Assembly: GCA_024699855.1 (NCBI GenBank)
Contig: JAMPIQ010000002.1
Location: 10,478,001-10,542,000, forward strand
Origin: Aphelenchoides besseyi
Lineage: Eukaryota; Nematoda; Chromadorea; Rhabditida; Aphelenchoididae
Direction: 5' to 3'
Length of the DNA: 64,000 nucleotides
In this document: positions 23,192 through 36,100 of the stretch, piece by piece
Layout of the letters: each line of letters opens with the position of its first letter
Position numbering within the stretch: the first letter of the stretch is position 1
Translations under genes and position numbers: made by a program
The notes under the pieces: generated by a model
Database searches by the model: none
The model's input: only the letters and a program-made list of their open reading frames with translations
What the model was told of the DNA's origin: nothing

Positions 23192-24934
23192 ATGCCTAAT
23201 ATGGGAAGAGGGGTGTCGCGAGAAGCTCTGATCGATAATGATAGCGGATTGTCTGCCACATCTACAAATGCGACATCGTGAGTTTAATCAGTCAGGTCTA
23301 CAACAAACGTGTAAATTCAGAATGCATGCTGACCCAATGATTAGTACGGAGAACATATTTGGCGAACGACCACGTACCGCAACATCGATAAGTCCCGAAC
23401 AGGCGTTGATTCACTTGATTAAGGTAAAGAAATTCAGTACAAATGGTTAAATGAGCTGAAACACTCAATTATTTTTGGATTCTTAGGTTATGATGGGGAC
23501 AGGACTTCTTTCACTTCCAATGGCGTTTAAATTTTCCGGCCTTTGGGTGGGTCTGATTCTTCTTTTGGTCATTTGTGCAATTTGCACTTACTGTTGCCGG
23601 AAATTGGTATATTCGGCACGGTATTTATGCATAAAGTTTGTAAATATCCTTGACTACAACTTGCTCTAATTTGTAGGAAAGGAGTCGATCGAATGGACTA
23701 CGCAAATGTGATGCGATCGGCAGTGGAGAGTGGACCTGAATGGATACGATCTTACGGTTACACAGCAAAGTAATAGATAGTGCGTGAAGGACCGTTAAGA
23801 TTCGTTTAGAAATTTGGTTAACGGAAACATGTTTGTGGCTCAACTGGGTTTCTGCTGTGTTTATTTCGTTTTTATGGCGGATAATTTGAAGCAATTCTTC
23901 GACGAAACGTCGGAGATTCATAGAAGTCAAGCGTTTTGGATTGGAATCTTGTTGGTTCCAATACTCGCACTTTGTACCATTCGTGAGTTGAAGGTTCTCG
24001 CACCGTTGGCTCTGATCGGAAACATCGTTTATCTATTGGCTGTTAGCGTCGTAACGGTTTTCCTAATCAGCAATCTGCAACCAGTGGAAAATGTAAAAGC
24101 CGCTGGTTCATTGTCGGATCTGCCTCTCTTCTTTGGCACGGTTATATTTGCATTTGAAGGGATTGCAGTGGTAGTTGTTTCCATCGCTCTAATTGTCGAT
24201 TTGTTGGTTTAGGTTTTGCCGATTGAAAATCAAATGAATGAGCCAATGCACTTTATATCCAATAACGGAGTTTTGAACACGGCGTGTGGCTTAGTTTTGG
24301 CCATATACGCTACCATTGGCTTTTATGGTTATCTGGCTTTTGGTGAAGCAATTAAGGACACAGTTACATTGAACTTGCCAAACGACGGATTCTATCAAGG
24401 AATAAAAATTATGTTCGTTCTATGCGTTTTGGTTTCTTATCCGCTTCAATTTTACGTTCCACTTGAACGAATAGAAAAATGGATTTCGCGCAAGGTGCCT
24501 GAGGAACGACAAAACTTCTTTGTTTATTTCACTCGATACGTCTTAGTGATTTTGACTTGTAAGATTTCCATTAACTAATTACCTAGCTTCGTAACTATGC
24601 GTTACAGGTTTATTGGCCGAGCTTGTTCCACATTTGGCTTTGTTTATAAGTCTGATTGGTAAGTGGAGCATGACATTAATCACTGTACTACTAATATTCA
24701 ACAATATTTGAATTATCAACTTTCGTGTTTTCAGGCGCATTCGCTGGAACGGCTCTTGCTCTTCTATTCCCTGCATTCATCTCATTACTTTGTGCTTATT
24801 CCCAACAGAGTCTAACTGCTAATCAGTGGGCAATTAACCTGTTTCTAATTGTATTTGGACTGCTTGGTTTCACCACCGGCACATACAGTGCTCTTCACGA
24901 CATCATTTTGGCTTTTAACGTCCATGATATTTGA
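23192..24934 (+). CDS. SLC36/AAAP-family amino-acid transporter (copy 1)
   Basis: The ATG at 23192 opens a short exon that splices at 23279 (donor GTGAGT) into MHADPMISTENIFGER. About eleven hydrophobic segments follow, beginning MMGTGLLSLPMAFKFSG, the conserved first helix of proton-coupled amino-acid transporters, and including VAQLGFCCVYFVFMADNL, LPLFFGTVIFAFEGIAVVLP (the family substrate region), YGYLAFGEAIKDTVTLNLP, SYPLQFYVPLERIE and LVPHLALFISLIGAFAGTAL. Products of this family move small amino acids with protons at plasma or lysosomal membranes. Which subtype this is cannot be told. A paralogue lies in opposite orientation at 28436-30209. Exons are separated by 40-70 bp introns and the last exon ends at 24934. 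Confidence 0.9.
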
Positions 24935-25054
24935 ATTTGCTTCTGAAAACAACTCATTCTTGTTAGGTTCTGTTTGATTAAATGGTTATTATTAAGAGCA
25001 TGTTTATTGACTTCAGAGAAAAAATAGTGAATAGAAAGAATTCAAACCATGAAA

Positions 25055-26045
25055 TCAACAGTATTTGTCAGATTTCAATTTCTGTCGTCGATTCAAGAGA
25101 GTTTCGTGTAAGTTGCCGTCATTTTGTGCGCGACGAACAGCGCTGGTGTCTTTCACATCGTAGCTGATCATACGGTTCTTCAAATCGACCTTGGAATGCT
25201 GATACATTTTGACATAAGATGTTTCACATTCGCCCGATTCTTTACTATCAATCATTTGTTGATCGGCCGACCAATTCGGCGCAACGTATCTTTTGGCCGC
25301 GGTACGAATCTGAAACAAAGCTTTTGAATAAAAACGCAATAAATACCGAAACTAACGTTCAGATACTGTTTTTCGCCGGCCGTCTTGCTCGACACGTAGA
25401 TCTTTCCATCATCGTCGGGAAGCCACGTGAGAAAGAGATTGCTGGAAACTGCTTGAATGGCACATTTGTTCTACGAATTTAGTGTTTAGTGTCAATAATT
25501 GTATCAAAACTTACGTCTTGAAAGATCACTTCGAATCGCTCACGTGGTCCAATTGCTTCGGATGTTGCAATCAGCTGTCCATTCAAGTCGACTCCGCAAT
25601 AACGATTAAATCCCGTCTTTAAAGAGAACTTTGAATCGTCCGGAGTTTTAATTAGCGACAGTATTTCTTCTGGATAAGGTTCCGGTTCATTGAAATGATT
25701 GGACCCCAAAGTGAATGTTCCGTTGTCCATAGCCGCCAAGTACGCTCGCGAAAAGTCTCCGGCTTCGATGGCAATCTCAATACCACCACGGAAATCTGCA
25801 TCTTCGGTAATTCGCCACCATCCACCTGCAATATAAGTATAACTAATGGAAAATAACACCAATCACCCACCATGTTCATCGGCGTCTGGATCCGATTTAG
25901 ATGTTGAAACCACGGTCTTCTTTTTCGTCGGACGATCCGCTTTGAAACTGAAAAACAAATAAAAAATATTCGAAGAATTAACTTACATGTTTTTTCCCTT
26001 CAATTTCAACTTCCCAGACGTGACATTCTTGTAATGGTGAGACAT
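25055..26045 (-). CDS. frg-1: FRG1 homologue (fascin-like fold RNA/actin-associated protein)
   Basis: The minus-strand start MSHHYKNVTSGKLKLKGK (ATG 26045-26043) leads to a basic segment with KADRPTKKK, then GGWWRITEDADFRGGIEIAIE, AAMDNGTFTLGSNH, YCGVDLNGQL, SEAIGPRERFEVIFQD and SSNLFLTWLPDDDGKIYVSSKTAGE (split by introns), all aligning in order with FRG1. The C-terminus reads HETLLNRRQKLKSDKYC, almost identical to the vertebrate end. The protein is about 250 residues, the family length. FRG1 sits in nucleoli and Cajal bodies, associates with spliceosomal C complex and can bundle actin; worm FRG-1 occurs in muscle dense bodies. The fascin-like beta-trefoil covers the middle. It lies between two inverted SLC36 copies. 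Confidence 0.93.
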
Positions 26046-26255
26046 TTCGAACGTTAACAACAATCTTTCACGTACAGAACTCGACTTCCAAGACAACGCT
26101 AATAGCGATTTCAGTTCAGACTAAACGCCAACATTTCACCAGTTGCACATTTTCTCGTCAAAACATCTGCAAAAGGAGATTTTAATGAGAAAGTAACAGT
26201 TAGTGAGTGACTTTAGCTATGAGTTTATTCGAGCACAAAAGTAACATACAAGTAA

Positions 26256-27821
26256 TTAGGTAGAAATAGATTTACGACTGGCTATAATCAATAAATTACG
26301 AGGAGATAGCTCTCTTGGAAATACTTGTTTCATCTCCACATTAATTCCCTGTTCTTCGCAAAAAGCTATACGATCTGCGTAGATTAGTCGTTCGAATGGT
26401 CCTTGTAATAAGTGTTGAATGTCCTATAAATCACGAATTATTCATTAGATTCTATTAGAATTACTTGCCAACAATGGCGCTATTAATGGGATTTGTGATT
26501 TGAACTCGCTCAAGATCTCATCAAACTTTCTTGACCATAACTCGCGTTCTTCTCCTTCCACTTTGTATCGTGATATCAACTCCAATTTGACCTCTTCGAA
26601 TGTTGTACCCAATTTTCTTCGACGAGATCTCAACTCATTTAATGCATTGATCCCTAAGAACTTAGTTAAACCAGTTTCCTATCCATGCACTCACCCATTC
26701 GTTCATAAAATATCTCGACAATTGCTCGACTCACACAGCTAAACACACGATTCTTCCGTGTAGATTCGTTACCGCTTATGTACGTTTTGTAGTCGCTGTT
26801 AGTAGCAATACGAAGACTACACGCATTAAACTGAACCGACAGTTTATCCTTCACAGTTCGACTCATTATCCATGAGTTATGCTCTGAATTTACTTGTGTT
26901 ATTTAAACAAGCAGTCAAATTACTCGCCGATATTTGTGATTTTGTGGTAACAACAACCGACGGTTATTAAAATTGGTACTTCATCGAAGTTAGTTTTACA
27001 AAATCCGCGTATCAGAGTTTCTTGAACGTCTCCACAACCGTGCAACGAAACAATAGCTGTTCTCTTATTCTAAAACAAATGATCAGGAAGTGTAGATGAG
27101 GATAAGAATCGATTTACTGAGACTGCAATCAGTTCCCTGAACGTGCTTTCCAACGTGCAATCAACGTTATGAAACTTGACTTCAGCTACAGAAATTGAAC
27201 ATAAAATCAAGCTTAATACGAAAATCTTACGATAAGTTGCAGCACCCTTCTTACACAACCCATCGTCTCGATCAATGCCAACCAACTCCAATTTGGTTCG
27301 CGTTGATAACCAACCAAGCAAATGACCCCAAAACAAAACTTGAACTTGAAGGGCTTTCAATGACTTACAATACCACAGCCGATGTCGACTAATCGATGGA
27401 TATTATACTTGGAACAAACGGAAGAAAGAAAATCGCCAAAATACTGAATTTGTAGACATTTGTGCGGTTTAACGCCATCGATTGTGTACGATGGTTGCAA
27501 TGATAAAGGTTGATTCTCGAATTTTCGAAAACTGAAGAACACAACACTTTTCAAAAAGTCGTTTAAAGTTTCAAGTCCTGAATAAGCAGCAATCTCGTTG
27601 TCTTTCAACTTCAACATCAACGAGCAAACGTCTTCTTCTGCACATTCTTTGATCCACTAAATCGCGTAATCTAGAAGCGATAGAACTTCAATTACCGTGT
27701 TGGGAATGAGATTGTAACGGTTTTCGGCCAAAACGCGAATAATCGGAAAATCAACGAACCGAACGGTTCTGTTAACAAAATCGCAAAGTTGATCGAGAAA
27801 CTCCTGTCGATCTGAAGTCAT
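26256..27821 (-). CDS. METTL25B: METTL25/METTL25B (RRNAD1)-like SAM-dependent methyltransferase
   Basis: Exons on the minus strand start MTSDRQEFLDQLCDFVNRTV (ATG 27821-27819). The SAM-binding motif I is HRLVDIGCGIGHLLGWLS, followed by LVGIDRDDGLCKKG. Further down come IVSLHGCGDVQETLIRGFC and ILITVGCCYHKITN, matching the family pattern LHACGDL...SVGCCYMKL. The C-terminal half has a Lys/Arg-rich helix and the final motif QVFPRELSPRNLLIIASRK, as at the end of RRNAD1 proteins. These are predicted methyltransferases; substrates in worms are unknown to me. The gene is close to full length (about 400-450 residues); the small exons between about 26870 and 27060 are placed by phase and splice sites and are approximate. 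Confidence 0.85.
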
Positions 27822-28435
27822 TTTTGCTGAAAACAACCATCTATTAGAATTGAAGTTCTTATTATAAAAGAAACGCAACGGTAGGTGTTCATGTTTTCAT
27901 AACCGTAATTTTTCGAGTATAATTGATCAACTCGTTAAGTTTATTTACTGTAACAGATGTTTTAGTTTGCGAATAAATACAAGGCGAAAATACTATTAGC
28001 GTTGATTTAAACAAAATTTAAAGCACACAGTTGAGCTTATGGTTTGCAACACCTTCATTTCTAGTCCTTTACATCGTATTTAGGAAACTAAAAGCGCTGG
28101 TGAATGTAGGAAGGCACTTTTGATAAACAGACACTTTGAGCTTCGATGTTGATGTGCAGAGAACTATTTAAATAACGCGGATAAACCAAGAAATGTAATT
28201 AGTTACAAGTTAAGAATAGTCTTCAGACGACACGTGTTTTATAACCGTAGAGTGGACTAATTGCATAGAAATTGGAATTTGACAAGCTCATGGCAATCTG
28301 AAGAATCTGCTCGAAATGTGAAAATTTAAAATCGTGTACAAAATTATGCGTTACCAAGAAGGTGTACAAGGGCTATAGGAATCTCTAAAGCAAACTTAAA
28401 AGAAACCAAAACTGGGAATAGAAATGTAAAGAAGC
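27822..28435. other. Intergenic stretch
   Basis: AT-rich sequence with no gene seen. It holds the upstream region of the METTL25B-like gene and the 3' flank of the minus-strand transporter. Confidence 0.4.
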
Positions 28436-30209
28436 TCAGATAAAAGTTTTCACAATTTCAATAAGCGAACTATAAGTCCCGGTAACAAATCCAACAAACG
28501 AAAAGACGATGAACAGCGAGTCAATGATGATGAGTTGGGCGGTTAACTCGTTCTTGGCATAAGCACACAACAAATCGATTATTGGCGGAAGCAGAAGAGC
28601 CAAAGTTGAGCATGCGATTGCTCCGATAAGTGAAATGAACAATGCCAAATGAGGAATAAGTTCAGCAATGGCGAGAGTAATTAGCACAATGGCAAATCGA
28701 GCCGCATAGATGTACTGTGTGTGTTTTTCCGTTGGACATTTGCGTGTGATAAACTTCTCGACTCGTTCAAGTGGCACAAAGAATTGAATTGGATAGGAAA
28801 CCAAAATGCAAACAACGAACATGATCTTCAGAATTTGATAGAATCTACAATACCATTTGATTAAAATTAGTATTCGTACACAAACTTACGGTTCATCCGG
28901 CATGTTAAGAGTAACCGTATCTTTAACATCATCGCCGACTGAAATCGATAAGAAGATTAGTCACATTCAATGAATATATCAACCTGCAAGATAGCCGTAG
29001 AAGCCAGTGACCGCGAAAATCGATAAAACCACCAGACACGAAGAATTCAAAACGCCATTCCAAGCAATAAAATGATCAGGTTTGCGCATTCTGTTTTCCA
29101 CTACCATTACCTAAATGTAATGAGTTAAACTGATAGAAAAAAAAAGCAATTTAAGGCTCACCACAGCAACCCCTTCGAATGCAAAAGTGACGGTTCCAAA
29201 GAAGAACGGTAAATCAGACCAATTTCCCCATTTGGTTAAAGTAGCCGAGGGTTTGAGATTCGTAAAGAAGAAGTACACGACAATAGCAACTGCAGACAAG
29301 TAAATAACATTAGCGACCAGCGCGAAGGGTGCAAGTTTGTTCAAACGGCGAATCGAACAGAAGGCAAGAACTGGAATAGCGATCAAAAGCATCCACAAAG
29401 ATTTCGGCATAGACCATCCAAAATTCTTTGCAAAGAACTAAAATACACATAAGATTGTAACAAATCATCCAAGACTTACATCTTGAAGGTTGTCGCTCAT
29501 GAAAACAAAATAAACACACGTAAAACCCAATTGCGTTACAAATATGTTGATGTTGACGAGTTGTTTGAAGAAGTATCCGTGTCGACGAATCCATGGTGGC
29601 CCGGCTTCAACAGCTCCACGCATAATGTTTCCGTAGTCGATAGTTTCACGTCCATTTCTTCAATAACATACTCACTAACCTCACAAACTTTATAACAAAC
29701 CGAGAGCAAACGAAATGAGCAGCAAACACGATCATTCGCATGCATCTTAAGCACACGATGCAAATCAAAGTCAACAGAATGAGCCCAAGCTAAATGATCG
29801 ATAATCGAACGGTTTAGATCGTCGCTTACATAAAGACCGGCTCGTTTGAAGGCCAACGGAAGTGAAAGAACACCAACCTAAGAATAAAGGATAACTCCAG
29901 AAATGAAGACCAAAAACTAACACCCAACATTCCCTTTAACATGCTCATAAACGCTTGTTCGCTTGCTGAAAATCAACGTTGATGCAACTGTCAAATAGAA
30001 AGATTACTCAATGAGCTGGCAGTTGCAGGACGAGGAGCAAACAAATGGCTTTCTTCGTTATGAGTTTCTTGAACTCCAGGTGCTATCACTGGATCCCCCA
30101 TTGGTCGATCAACAGAATGATTCATCTAACAAATCCAAATCATTGAATGCTATTTTTCGTTTACCGTTTCAATCTCAACGGTCGGTGAGAGTTCGCGGTT
30201 CTCAGACAT
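28436..30209 (-). CDS. SLC36/AAAP-family amino-acid transporter (copy 2, inverted paralogue)
   Basis: The ATG at 30209 starts MSENRELSPTVEIET, a second exon carries APRPATASSL, and the third has SEQAFMSMLKGMLGVGVLSLP, the conserved first helix. Downstream segments match copy 1 one for one: LGLILLTLICIVCL, IMRGAVEAGPPWIRRHGY, VTQLGFTCVYFVFMSDNLQ, LPFFFGTVTFAFEGVAVVM, YGYLAVGDDVKDTVTLNMP, SYPIQFFVPLERVEKFITRK and LIPHLALFISLIGAIACSTL. It ends SSLIEIVKTFI at 28436. The two copies share gene structure and N-terminal layout, so they are a local inverted duplication, with clear divergence. Function is proton-coupled transport of small amino acids by family. Confidence 0.9.
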
Positions 30210-31143
30210 TGCAATTGAAGTGCGGAAATCGAATTAGGAAGAGTTTTCACAGCACACAATTAGTAAATTATCTACGAGAATGCTGAGCAAAATGTGTTTT
30301 ATTCAATTGACCGATCATCGGAATACTTTGCTCGAACTCATAAATCAATACGACAACATTGCTTTCATATTAGAAAAAGCTCAAGAACAGTTCTAGAGTC
30401 ATTTTCGTGAAGAGCAACTACTTGCAATTGAACAAGCAGTTTAACAATCGGACTCTAACGCCAAAAGCATTCAATTGACTGTATTCATAAAGCTATACAA
30501 ACGCTGTTCTTGTTATGAAACTCACTAGTTACAATTTGGCAATTGCAACAGATGTCCAATTATGTTGATTTCCTTTGTGCTTTCAGTTGACAACCAACAA
30601 AAAACTTGATATTCTTCAAACGGTCAGATTCTGTCCAATTCTTGTCAGAAGATCAAAAACCGACAGTTCTGAAGTTGTTCAATAGATTTTTATGGTTGAT
30701 GGTACAACTACAATAAAATATTCTTTTTGATTGGTGTTTCACAAAAGACAATCAATCTATTTGACGAAGAACTACGCAATTAGTGACTATTCTAAAAGTT
30801 TATGTTGATTTGCGATTAAAAACTCACGGGAAGAAGTGAGAAGATGAGACGTAAACCAAATAGAGGAGAAATAATGTGTGTATATTAAATGATTGAAACG
30901 CAAAGTTGCCGTGAAACCAACATTATATACAAACACATTTGTGTGTGTCGTAATAAACATCGGACAAACAATAAAAGAAATAGAGGAGAACAATAGAGAT
31001 CATCAACTAACGGTTGTAACAACACCGTATGAGGTTATGATACATGTGGAACACAACGGGATTAAATTAGAAAACTGGCAAATGATTTGATTTAACGGTA
31101 TTCGTTGATTGTTGATATTGTTTAAGAAGTAAGTCGAAAGCTA
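30210..31143. other. Intergenic stretch
   Basis: About 0.9 kb without a supported gene. It lies upstream of the minus-strand transporter and downstream of the minus-strand nuclear receptor. Confidence 0.4.
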
Positions 31144-33125
31144 CTATTTCATGCACAGCTCCTTGACGAAAGCGTTGATTCGCCAGAAGTTTCCGAACAC
31201 ATCCATGATCTGCATGTTTTCGTCGTTTGTATCGATGATATTCTGAAATGTAGCCAAGATGACTAAAGGCACCAAATACCATTCTCCTACTTGAATTGAT
31301 GAAGTCATCATCAGTAACGACCCATATTTGTGTGCCCCGGTTTGTAGTCCGTGTTTTGTTGTGAGCAAATGGAACAGTGCCGATAGATATTTGGCTCTTT
31401 CACGACTGACATCTTCTTTAACGTCAATCGAAAGATCACATGCATCTGTAGAAATCCATTCATAAACTTATTCAAATCTCTCCAACACAAACCGGGATTA
31501 AACAAAAGGCAAGCTTTAAAGGCGGCGAATTCAGAGATGTTGATCTCGAGTTTGCGCAGCGGAATCATAATCTCATCCATTTGTCGATGGTAAATAGAAC
31601 GACAGCCGGGAATTCTCACTTGTTCTTGTGGTTGACGTAGAATGAAGGCACCGTTCGGATACACAATCTTATCGGGGCCATAATCCAATGAGTAATACAC
31701 ACGGTTGAGAATGTTAAACGTGAAAGCAAAGTTACGCATAAGATAGTACTGAAATATCAAGGGCTTATGATAGAAGTATAAATCGAATTACTTGATCTGA
31801 TTCGGACAATTTGATGAACTCCTCGAACGTTTTTGCCCATTCAATACAAAGAATAAGCTCACGAATGTTCCACTTTTGAATGTCGACCATCGATGCGGGA
31901 TAGAGCTCTTGGAAAACAGTGTACATCTTAAAAAATCAATCAATAACTTTTAAACAAAATGATAACAAACGTCGGTTTGCAGGTTGTTGGCTTGAAGTAA
32001 AAGACTACTACTTTGTAGCGCTTCTTTCACGTTCTTGGGCTGCACCAACACTCGACTTCTGAGCAGATTGCACATTTTCTCAGCACTCGTCAAATATTCC
32101 ACAACTTTTTCATCGGCAGAACGTTGTTGCGGCGATAGAGACGAAAGCGATACTTGGTCATCTTCAGCGGAACTATTCCGTTTAGCCATCCGAAACTTTT
32201 TGGTCGGACCAATTCGGTCTCGATCATTTTGAATTGCTAAAATGATCTAATTAAAAGAAAAATACAAAGATATGACGAGATAGAATCAAAACTTTACCTC
32301 GAGCGTCCATGCCCACAGCAACACATTTGTTGAATCTGAACATTTCTCGATTACAATTTCTTTCTGAAAGGCTACCTGCAATGTCGACAAGCACACCTAA
32401 CATCTGCAAAGAATGAAGACGTTTCAACGAGTTCGTTTGTGCTTACTCTTATTGACATCACATTTTCCTTGGTATTGACAAACAAACGTGTGTTCTGAGA
32501 CAATCGTTCGACGAAAAAATGTCTGTAAGTGCGACGTTAGTTTGTTCACAGCGAACAACAAATGGCGAATTGACAACAACTCTTATACACGTCTATCTCG
32601 ACAATTTCTCGTTAAACTAGTTAAAGTCTTCTTAAATTTAGATATCGAAATAAGAGAAATCGCCAAGTGAATTTGTTAGCTGCGAATAAACTTTATTCAA
32701 ACCTTGCAACCATTACAGCTAGCAACTCCGTAGTGGTAGCCAGTAGCGCGATCCGAGCAAACTGCACACAATTCGCCTTCAGGAACTTTTCTTCCTACAA
32801 TCCATATGTTCAGAAGTTCTGCTCCAGAATCAGTGTACTTACGTTGTCTCGGTTGCATGTTGTCGGCCATCGAACTAGCGGGCGTTGCAGCGGCCATTCC
32901 ATTTTGCAAAGTGAGAAAACTCTTGTCGTCGACCGGCGCAAAATTGGCCATTTTGTCGCCGTTATTGTCCGGGAATGATTGCAACCAAAATGCGGTAGAA
33001 ACCGAGGCGTCGAGCCGCGGATCTAAACCTTCCAGTCCGGTGTTCTTAGCGGCCTGGTTGAGGTCCGGCAAACTTTGAAGATTCGATGGCGCCAGGTCGA
33101 AAGCCCACCCTGAACGGTGAAGCAT
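31144..33125 (-). CDS. Nuclear hormone receptor (nematode HNF4-derived type)
   Basis: A roughly 95-residue N-terminal region begins at the ATG 33125-33123 and leads through a spliced junction to the C4 zinc-finger DNA-binding domain: ELCAVCSDRATGYHYGVASC, P-box CNGCKTFFRR, second finger CQYQGKCDVNKNVRCACRHC, RFNKCVAVGMDARAIQNDRD and a basic extension RIGPTKKFR. This pattern, with NERDRI-like AIQNDRDRI, belongs to the HNF4-derived receptors that expanded in nematodes. A hinge rich in Ser/Gln precedes a helical ligand-binding domain (LILCIEWAKTFEEFIKLSES, DQYYLMRNFAFTFNILNRVY, AFKACLLFNP) ending LCMK at 31144. Ligand and targets are unknown. The C-terminal helix 12 is not obvious. Upstream 5' exons may exist. 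Confidence 0.9.
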
Positions 33126-36100
33126 GAATCCGACTACTTTGGCGCATACAACACTACGCGGACTTTTAAGAGTTTACGTCGAATTGCGTCAACACGCGGC
33201 CGATTAATCTCGAGAGTTTAATTGTAAGTGGAAACGAGTAGTTACTGCGAAAATGAGTCCCTCGAATTGCCAGGCAAACCCGCAGCAGATTCCGTGTCTT
33301 CCTAATACCCAAACGACGTTAATACATTAAAGAGGATCGAAAACACAAAAATTGAGATTATCGAACGTTGTAAAAACGAGGATTGTGAATTCGTTCCAAT
33401 AAAAAGAATGCTGGTGAGTCGTACGGAACGTTGGATTGTTTATGATAATTCTGCGTATTGCACTTAAACACGAGATGGACAAGTGCCCCGTAATTAAACG
33501 TCCAACATCCGACACTCAACGTGACATCGTACGCCAAGACGCAGTGCAGAAAACGGCCATAGGCCATTGGATAAGAAGGCAGAAAGCTACAAACAAAGCA
33601 ACCGCATTTGAGGGCTTAAAAGTTGTGGAATGTAAAGACAATCACATGGAAGTCGTCAAATTAGCTCGACGAAAACATCCAAAATACTACCACTTTGTGA
33701 GTTCAAAAACACACGAAACTGCGTCTGTGGACAATTCGCAACAGGCGGCTTAAAAAGTGCGAACTCGGCACTCGCGGACCACGGCGAGACAGCAATCAGG
33801 AAATGTCGGACAGAAGAGACAACTGAAATGTTTTCTTTTTGTCTCACTTCTTTCATTCCCTCCAAATGAGCTCTCGAGAGTTTTTGGTATTCAGTCAACG
33901 GAAACATTGAACCGCTTCCCCAACCCATCAATTGGTCGAGCAGGTTTCGCGGTCAACAACGAAAATGGCGTTCGTGAATGGAAAGACAAGCGGATGATGA
34001 TTAACACACGTAGAGAAGTTGTTCATCGATGGAGCAGAAAACAGAAGAAAAAAAGAAGTGCAAAACAAGTCATTGAAAACAGACTTCGGGAAACGGCATT
34101 CAATTTGGTGGACGTTGAAACGGCATTTTGGACGTGATGACGCGCAATTCAAAGAAGATCGTTGCGAGGAAATGGGGCAGTTCGACGGCACGCATGACGG
34201 AAACGTCCTGCGGCTAAAGGACGAAAACTTTTCCCACCTCTTCATTGCTATTCGAATCAGACAAAGTGGAAAAATTCGTGGAAAATCACGTGCTTTTCAG
34301 TGAGAAGCTCAAAAAAGTTTCAAGTCGCCAATTCTCGCGTCTGCATCGTGATTACAACGCAAGTTGTGATAAGAAAAAACGGTTTGCCTTCGGCCATTTG
34401 AGTGATCAAAGTTGTGGCGAACGAAAATAGTCGCGCCAATCGTCTCGCTTTATCGAATGCACTCCATCAAGCAAATGAACGGTCAGAAAGCGGGAGCACG
34501 AGATCAAAAAAACTCGCCAAAAGCAATAAATTCTTGTCGCCGAAACAACAAAATATGTTTGTTCCAAAACGTACGCAACTCGAAAACAACCGCCGGTCGT
34601 CTGCTCGCTGAGAATCCGATGCACTGACGTTTTTTTAAACTCCAACAACGCCGAGAGTTCTGTTTTCGAGATTCGGTGCAAACGACGCAATCCATCTCTT
34701 TCCACGCACCAAGAATTTTTCCGATCAATAAAAAAGAGCCAATCGAAAACTTCAGAGTTTGAATCGACCGTGTTTGGTTAATCCAATGAGAAGTGCAAAA
34801 ACTTGCAACGTGCGCATGTCGGACGCAAACTCACGGAGTAAATTAAAACGAAACCATTGCTAACTGTTTCAACTCTCACTGTGTTTTTGTTGCTACGTTG
34901 GACGCACTCTCTAACGTCGCAAAAAAAGCCCCAAACGTCGAGCCAATTAAACGGGAGTCTCGTTCATGTGCGAATTGTCGCACAGGCAAAATGCGCTCCA
35001 GTTTTTTACACTTCAAAGCGATTGCGTAAACTCGGGCAGAAGGAAAGGCACGACAAACTACAACGGAAATAATAAGTGTCTTTGACGCTGCCAAATCAGA
35101 ATGTCAATAGCAGCAACGTCGAAGCAGACGGCGTCGCAATCAGAAAGAAAACTGGACAAAAACAACACACGACCTCGTGGACTGTCGCCTGCAGAAAAAA
35201 CGTCACTTCAGGTGTGCGGACGCTCGAAAGTCCGCGACCGTCCGGAAAACGAGAGAGGGAAATACCGCAAAAACGCGTATTCATGAAACCTCAAAACTCC
35301 ATTTCGTCTAGTGAAGAATCGGGAGGCTAAGGCGAAACAAATAAGCGGATATAAACTGGGAATTCGACATAATGTTTCTGATTAAGAAGACGAAATGTTG
35401 TGCTTTCACCCGCTTATTATGCTCTTCGCATAAACTCCAAAAGTAAACTATTGAACTTTCTGTTTGTTTGCGAAAAAACATTGCACGAGCGAACTCACGT
35501 GCAATCTTGCAAGTCTAAAGATGTTGTTGTGGAATCGTTGATGAATGAACGAAAGAAACACCCGTAAACATAAGAAGCCAATTGATTTTCGGAACAAAAA
35601 GATCGCAAGTTACTGAAACTAACATTCTCGTGTTACCGTATAATGGTAATTGTAAAAACAAACGTCCGCTCTGTGAGTTGTCTTTCTTCGAAGCATAGTA
35701 AACGTACACACATCGACGGACGTTTGTTTTTCACCACTCTCTCGAACTTTCGAATCAAAATCGAACGAAGCGGTAAATTTCTCAAATTAATGAGCAACCG
35801 CAAATGATATTGATGGAACGGACGGAAGGGACGTCCTTCACCGTTTTTTGTTTTCGATTGCAGTGGCAAAAACACAATTATCGCTGGCCGCCACTTTTCT
35901 CCAAACCCCTGCGGCTCGACTTCGGGTAGTTGTTCTTAGTGTGCACGTTGGGTTTTAACGGCGAAACGCATAAACAACTCGTTCGCGTGTTATCCCTTCT
36001 GAAGCCACGACGACAGAGAGCGAAAGACAGCAGAGTGAGCGTGAAGGCTCGTCGAAAATAATAAAATTCGTGTATTATGTTTGAGAGCAACGAAAGAAAA

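Noticed and set aside
29536..29856. 106-codon minus-strand frame inside the second transporter
   Set aside because: It reads through introns in the wrong frame; the spliced transporter frame matches the paralogue and explains the sequence.
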